Assembly (NCBI GenBank): GCA_028532985.1
Contig: JANCIK010000004.1
Span: forward strand, 2,542,001 to 2,606,000
Reading direction: 5' to 3'
Length of the DNA: 64,000 nt
DNA from: Stropharia rugosoannulata
Lineage: Eukaryota; Basidiomycota; Agaricomycetes; Agaricales; Strophariaceae
Positions 60,371-64,000 of the stretch are shown here, in pieces. Numbering within the stretch: position 1 is the first letter of the stretch; each line of letters opens with the position of its first letter. Below the pieces are notes generated by a model. It saw nothing but the letters and a program-made list of their open reading frames with translations, was not told where the DNA came from and did no database searches. The translations under genes were made by a program, and so were the position numbers.

Positions 60371-61346
60371 AACCCCGTCCTGAAGAGCATCCTTGTTTTA
60401 GCACTAGTAAATGGAGTTGTGAACTATGTCAACTAGACGAACTAAAACGACCGTCGTGCTCGATTATCTCTGATCGTTTATTTATATCAAAACGAGGCGT
60501 TTCCGAGAAGTGCAATGCAGGCCTCGCTGGCGATTCTGTTTATTCTATTGGATCTACTTATTGTCCAAAAGGTCCCCTTCGATTGTCCGTCCTGGCAACT
60601 TCCCAAGCAACAAGCCCTTTCAAACTGGGGGCGAACTATATGTCTTACCTTTCGCAGACTTTTTCAATCCTCGAGATCCCTTCGAAAGCTTATTTTGCAA
60701 TATGTTTAGGACGAGATCAAGCTAACACATTATATGAATGCACCATCTCTTCTCATGATATATTTCATGCCATTCTTGGCTTTTTCCAACCATTTCATCG
60801 TTACATTCAAAATGGACACGGGACAATCAACGTTCAACGGACAAGGACAGTAACCACTTTGTTCGCGAGTATCATGTATTTGTCCATTCGTTGTATCTTC
60901 TCTATGCTGCTACTGTATTCTGTATCCGGTTCGCATCATCGTCGCGTAGTGTTGTTTTCTACATGTACCGACTAGAAATAATTGCTAGTCAGCTTCGATT
61001 TTTATTTATATTCAAATGATTTGTCATACTATCACGCGTCTGTCACGTCCCGGGGAGGGCCTTCCTCTTTCAGATTTTCTTCAACCTCCCCTCCTCAGGC
61101 TATAAGTCCAAGTCCTTTCCAAGTTCCTTTTTCAGTTCTTCTTTGCTCTGTTCCGTACCGAATATCTAGCTGGTATATAGTCCCACCTAAGCAGACTACA
61201 CAAGCCACTCAGCATTTGAGTTTAGGAATTGTTCGTAGTGCAAGGCTGCTTGGACTTGGCTTGGACGATCACTCAAATATTTGTCTCGTCAAGTCGGTCA
61301 ACCCATCTAGGAATTGGCTGTACCTAACTAGTACTCGTCTCAAGAT
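60371..61346. other. Intergenic region, YTH gene to TilS gene
   Basis: 976 bases. It should hold the YTH 3' untranslated region and the TilS-like promoter. Plus-strand open frames at 60583-60975 and 60982-61395 have no known domain and look like chance. Confidence 0.5.
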
Positions 61347-63186
61347 ATGGCCTCTCGGCTCGTTCCTTCTATATCTGCGGCTGAATTCGCAATGATGATG
61401 CGCGAAATTGTTCCAAATCCAATGTTAGGCTGGAGTGGTACTCTCGGTAATTGTTACTGATTATTTTCCATATAGCCATGCTCATACTCATAAAAAATAC
61501 CCAAGCGGTGGCCAACTCAGGAGGTCCAGACTCAACGTGCTTACTCTTTCTCTTACATCGATATCTGACGTCGCCAAATTCTGAGAAAAATCTACCGAAG
61601 GTGGTTTCTGTCACAGTTGACCATGACCTGCAGGCATCGTCTTCAGCAATGGCGGAACGAGCAGCACGTATAGCAGAGTCTCTAAACATCGAACATGTTA
61701 CTGTGAAATTACAATGGGGACAGGGACATTATCTAGAGAAACCGGGTTTGTTCGACAAGATTGAAGAGAAAGCTCGAGTAATGAGGCAGTTGGCACTATT
61801 CGAACAAATGAAGAAGCTGAACGCCAACGTCGCTGCAATGGGCCATCATGCCGACGATCAAGTCGAGACGATGCTTATGCGACTTTTGAGGGGTTCAAGC
61901 AGGCATGGACTTGGTGGTATGAGGCGGTGTCGAAGATGGGGTATGGGGACTACAGAATTATATTCGATACCGTTCGCAATCGAAGGTATGAGAAAATGGA
62001 TTATCCGACCTTTACTAGGTGTTGGAAAAGTACAGTATTCGTTTTCTAGATATCGTTAAATATTAACTCGATTGTAGGACCGCATACTGTCTACATGTGC
62101 AGAGCATAACTTGGACTATGTGACCGATCCGACCAATTTCCAGCCTCAGCTAACGGCTCGCAACGCTATTCGACATGCTATTCAACAGGGACCCAGCCTT
62201 TCCGGCGAAAGTAACATGCACTGTGCTATTTTACGAAGCCTAACAGACATGCAAATAGTTTTACCAAATGCGGACGGGCCTTTCACTCTTGATTCGACAA
62301 TAGAAAAACTTCATTCTATCAGTCAGGAGATGGAATTGACCCGTCACACTGTTGATGAAACAGGTACGTGTCTATCTGCCGTAGCATAATTCAGCAAGTT
62401 TGATGATATTGAGCATTAGTTGATAAATTCTTGCAAAAGTTCAGCATACCCTCCCCACCTGGTACATTTATGATCTCTCCTCTGGCACTAAGAGGGATAG
62501 ACGACGAATCTATCCTAGCTGCCCTTCTGTTTCGTATCACACGCTATATATCCCCAGAACCATGGGGGCATCCCCGGGCTGAATTAGGACGACGGAAAAC
62601 AAGCGTTTCTCGACTAATGAATTGGTTGCGCGATGCTAATTCCACGACAGGCCAGACGTCATTGTGCGTTGGGTCTGGTGTTTGGTGGAGGTTAGTGTCT
62701 TTACATTCCAGCAAATTGTCCTTCGAGACCAAGGACAAAGATATGACTCAACTTGCCTGGATAGCCTCTAGGCAACCACCCATAATATTCAGAAATAGCT
62801 CTGGAGAAACCGTTTCAGACCCTCTTTTACTTGAGTGCACGAAAGATATCGTCAGGCAGCATATGGCCTGGAAAACAAGAAAAGAATCCCCTCTACTCGA
62901 AGTACTTTATGATCGTCGCTTCCTCATAGGCTTTCATGTGGATAGCATGCCAACGGCCATGGCAGAATCTCTCTCCACTAGTGGTGCAAAATTGCATGTC
63001 AAAAATAGCAGACCATGGGACATTCCACATGTTTTCCTGGAGGAACGCGGTGCTTCTACGCTTCTACACTCCACAATCATAAATGATAACTCCGTCTATC
63101 AAAGACCACTGAGAGGAAAGGAATTACATGATATCGACTCTAAGTGGATCACCGTTCAGTATTACCGGGAGTTGGCAAACGTTTAA
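61347..63186 (+). CDS. TilS-like tRNA(Ile)-lysidine synthase family protein
   Basis: Member of the PP-loop ATPase family that in bacteria converts the wobble cytidine of tRNA-Ile(CAU) to lysidine so that it reads AUA. Four exons (61347-61446, 61506-62029, 62078-62363, 62420-63186) give 558 aa. The PP-loop SGGPDS is at residues 38-43, followed by SVTVDHDL, the [20 protein letters not shown] signature and [31 protein letters not shown] is the conserved substrate-side motif. The C-terminal half is divergent, with TilS-like helices only weakly visible. The likely site of action is the mitochondrion, since cytosolic eukaryotic tRNAs do not use lysidine, but the N-terminus is not a textbook presequence. 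Confidence 0.85.
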
Positions 63187-63795
63187 ATTCAACTGTCTTA
63201 TTTCTATTTCTATTTTGTTATAACTGCATATGATATACACGAGAATGCTTTCATGTGGATGTAAAAATATCTTGTGAATAGCTAGTGTTAAGCTTGACAA
63301 TTGGCGCCAATTATAAACGTATCTACCACATCATGCCAAACTCGTATGGGAAAATACTCGTACCAGAAATGACCAAATTCGAGAGATGGCACTTGCCCAG
63401 GACGATCACCTTGTTCAACAATTTTTGCACGAGGAATATGCCTAACTATATCCTGGAACCATCTGTAGTAGATTTCGAGTGAAGTAGGAGGAGGTTAGGT
63501 ATGCTCACCTCGCCACAGTGGAAGGGGACTAGGTCTAAATGATCATGGATAATCATAATTTCAGTAGTAGGAGATATTTTATTCAGTAAGGCCGCAAATT
63601 CGACGTTGCGCAGCAGGCAGGGTTAGTTTAATGAAGACTGAACCAAAAAAAAAAAAAAGCAGAACATCGCTTGCTTTGCTAAACACAGAAACAGATGAAT
63701 ATGGGCACTGCGCAATGCGAAAAATAATGTTTTCGTAGTACCGACATATAACGACTGATGGCCGGTTGTTGATGCAACATATAAGTAAGTTGTTG
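63187..63795. other. Intergenic region at right end
   Basis: 609 bases, AT-rich, with a run of 13 adenines near 63645. No gene is supported. Confidence 0.4.
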
Positions 63796-64000
63796 CTACC
63801 TAACATGACAGAAATCAAGCATATGCGTACATTGATGGATCAGCAGCACGCTTAAGCAATACTTCGAATCTTGCGCAGTTTCAATTGCTTCAATCCATTC
63901 TGGGTCAAACAGGGCTCCTACAATTCGTTTAGCGATCATAGCAAGCTTCTCCACAGGTGTTCGCATGCCTGCCGATGGTGGCTCGCCAATGGGCAATCCG
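63796..64000 (-). CDS. Possible 3' part of an unknown gene, cut by the window edge
   Basis: An open minus-strand frame enters from the right edge and ends at 63796. The residues GEPPSAGMRTPVEKLAMIAK and GALFDPEWIEAIETAQDSKY have a composition that looks coding. The last 20 residues (after about 63860) look less so, and an intron there is possible. I recognise no domain. With only about 65 residues visible, it may also be chance. Confidence 0.3.
   Translation of the reverse strand, partial: GLPIGEPPSAGMRTPVEKLAMIAKRIVGALFDPEWIEAIETAQDSKYCLSVLLIHQCTHMLDFCHVR

Noticed and set aside
60583..61395. Two plus-strand open frames of about 130 residues
   Set aside because: Composition is unlike the neighbouring genes and there is no motif; they probably lie in the YTH 3' region and TilS promoter.

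Overview
The window is nuclear DNA from a filamentous fungus, most likely an Agaricomycete (mushroom-forming basidiomycete). Nearly every gene is interrupted by several short introns of about 45-80 bases with GT...AG ends. Genes lie about 2.5 kb apart on both strands, and the proteins they encode are eukaryotic housekeeping proteins of fungal type. I saw no rRNA, convincing tRNA, CRISPR array, plasmid feature or intact transposon. For most genes I re-joined exons by hand. Where exon sums are quoted (both RPA32 genes in part, NCE101, PAC3, the acyltransferase, PUS4, the aldolase, the sugar transporter, the Crb2-like gene, malic enzyme, the Nudix gene, the YTH gene, the TilS gene) the reading frame closes to a multiple of three.

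Layout, left to right. 0-2.5 kb: a divergent RPA32-like gene (-), the tiny NCE101 gene (+) and a proteasome assembly chaperone 3 gene (-). 2.7-8 kb: Mediator subunit MED16 (+), converging on a CoA-dependent acyltransferase gene (-). 9.3-12.5 kb: the tRNA pseudouridine-55 synthase PUS4 (+) and a DapA-family aldolase (+). 14.2-18.7 kb: a full-length mitochondrial NAD(P) transhydrogenase (+). 19-23 kb: a UDP-galactose-type sugar transporter and an unknown single-pass membrane protein, in tandem on the minus strand. 23.5-27.3 kb: a Crb2/Rad9/53BP1-like checkpoint mediator (+). 27.8-31.3 kb: malic enzyme (+) and the canonical RPA32 (RFA2, -). 32.3-37.8 kb: NatB subunit NAA25 (-) and an ADP-ribose pyrophosphatase (+). 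37.9-44.7 kb: SPT16 (-) and RNA polymerase III subunit RPC82 (-). 45.1-49.4 kb: condensin subunit YCG1 (+). 49.8-52.7 kb: a very acidic unknown protein (-). 52.9-57.6 kb: GPI mannosyltransferase 3 (+) and an external NADH dehydrogenase with two EF-hand loops (-). 57.8-60.4 kb: a YTH-domain m6A reader (+). 61.3-63.2 kb: a TilS-like tRNA lysidine synthase (+). At the right edge lies a possible truncated gene (-).

There is no obvious operon-like or biosynthetic cluster. Genome maintenance is well represented (two RPA32 genes, Crb2-like, SPT16, YCG1), as is pyridine-nucleotide metabolism (transhydrogenase, malic enzyme, NADH dehydrogenase, ADP-ribose pyrophosphatase), but this may be chance. I did not find a clearly new biological system. 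The most notable points are the two RPA32 paralogues 29 kb apart, coding microexons of 9, 12 and 14 nt, an in-frame GC-AG intron in PUS4, two possible start codons in the Nudix gene that would give different compartments, paired EF-hand loops in the NADH dehydrogenase, a perfect inverted repeat beside a TATA box upstream of the aldolase, and two conserved-looking proteins of unknown function.
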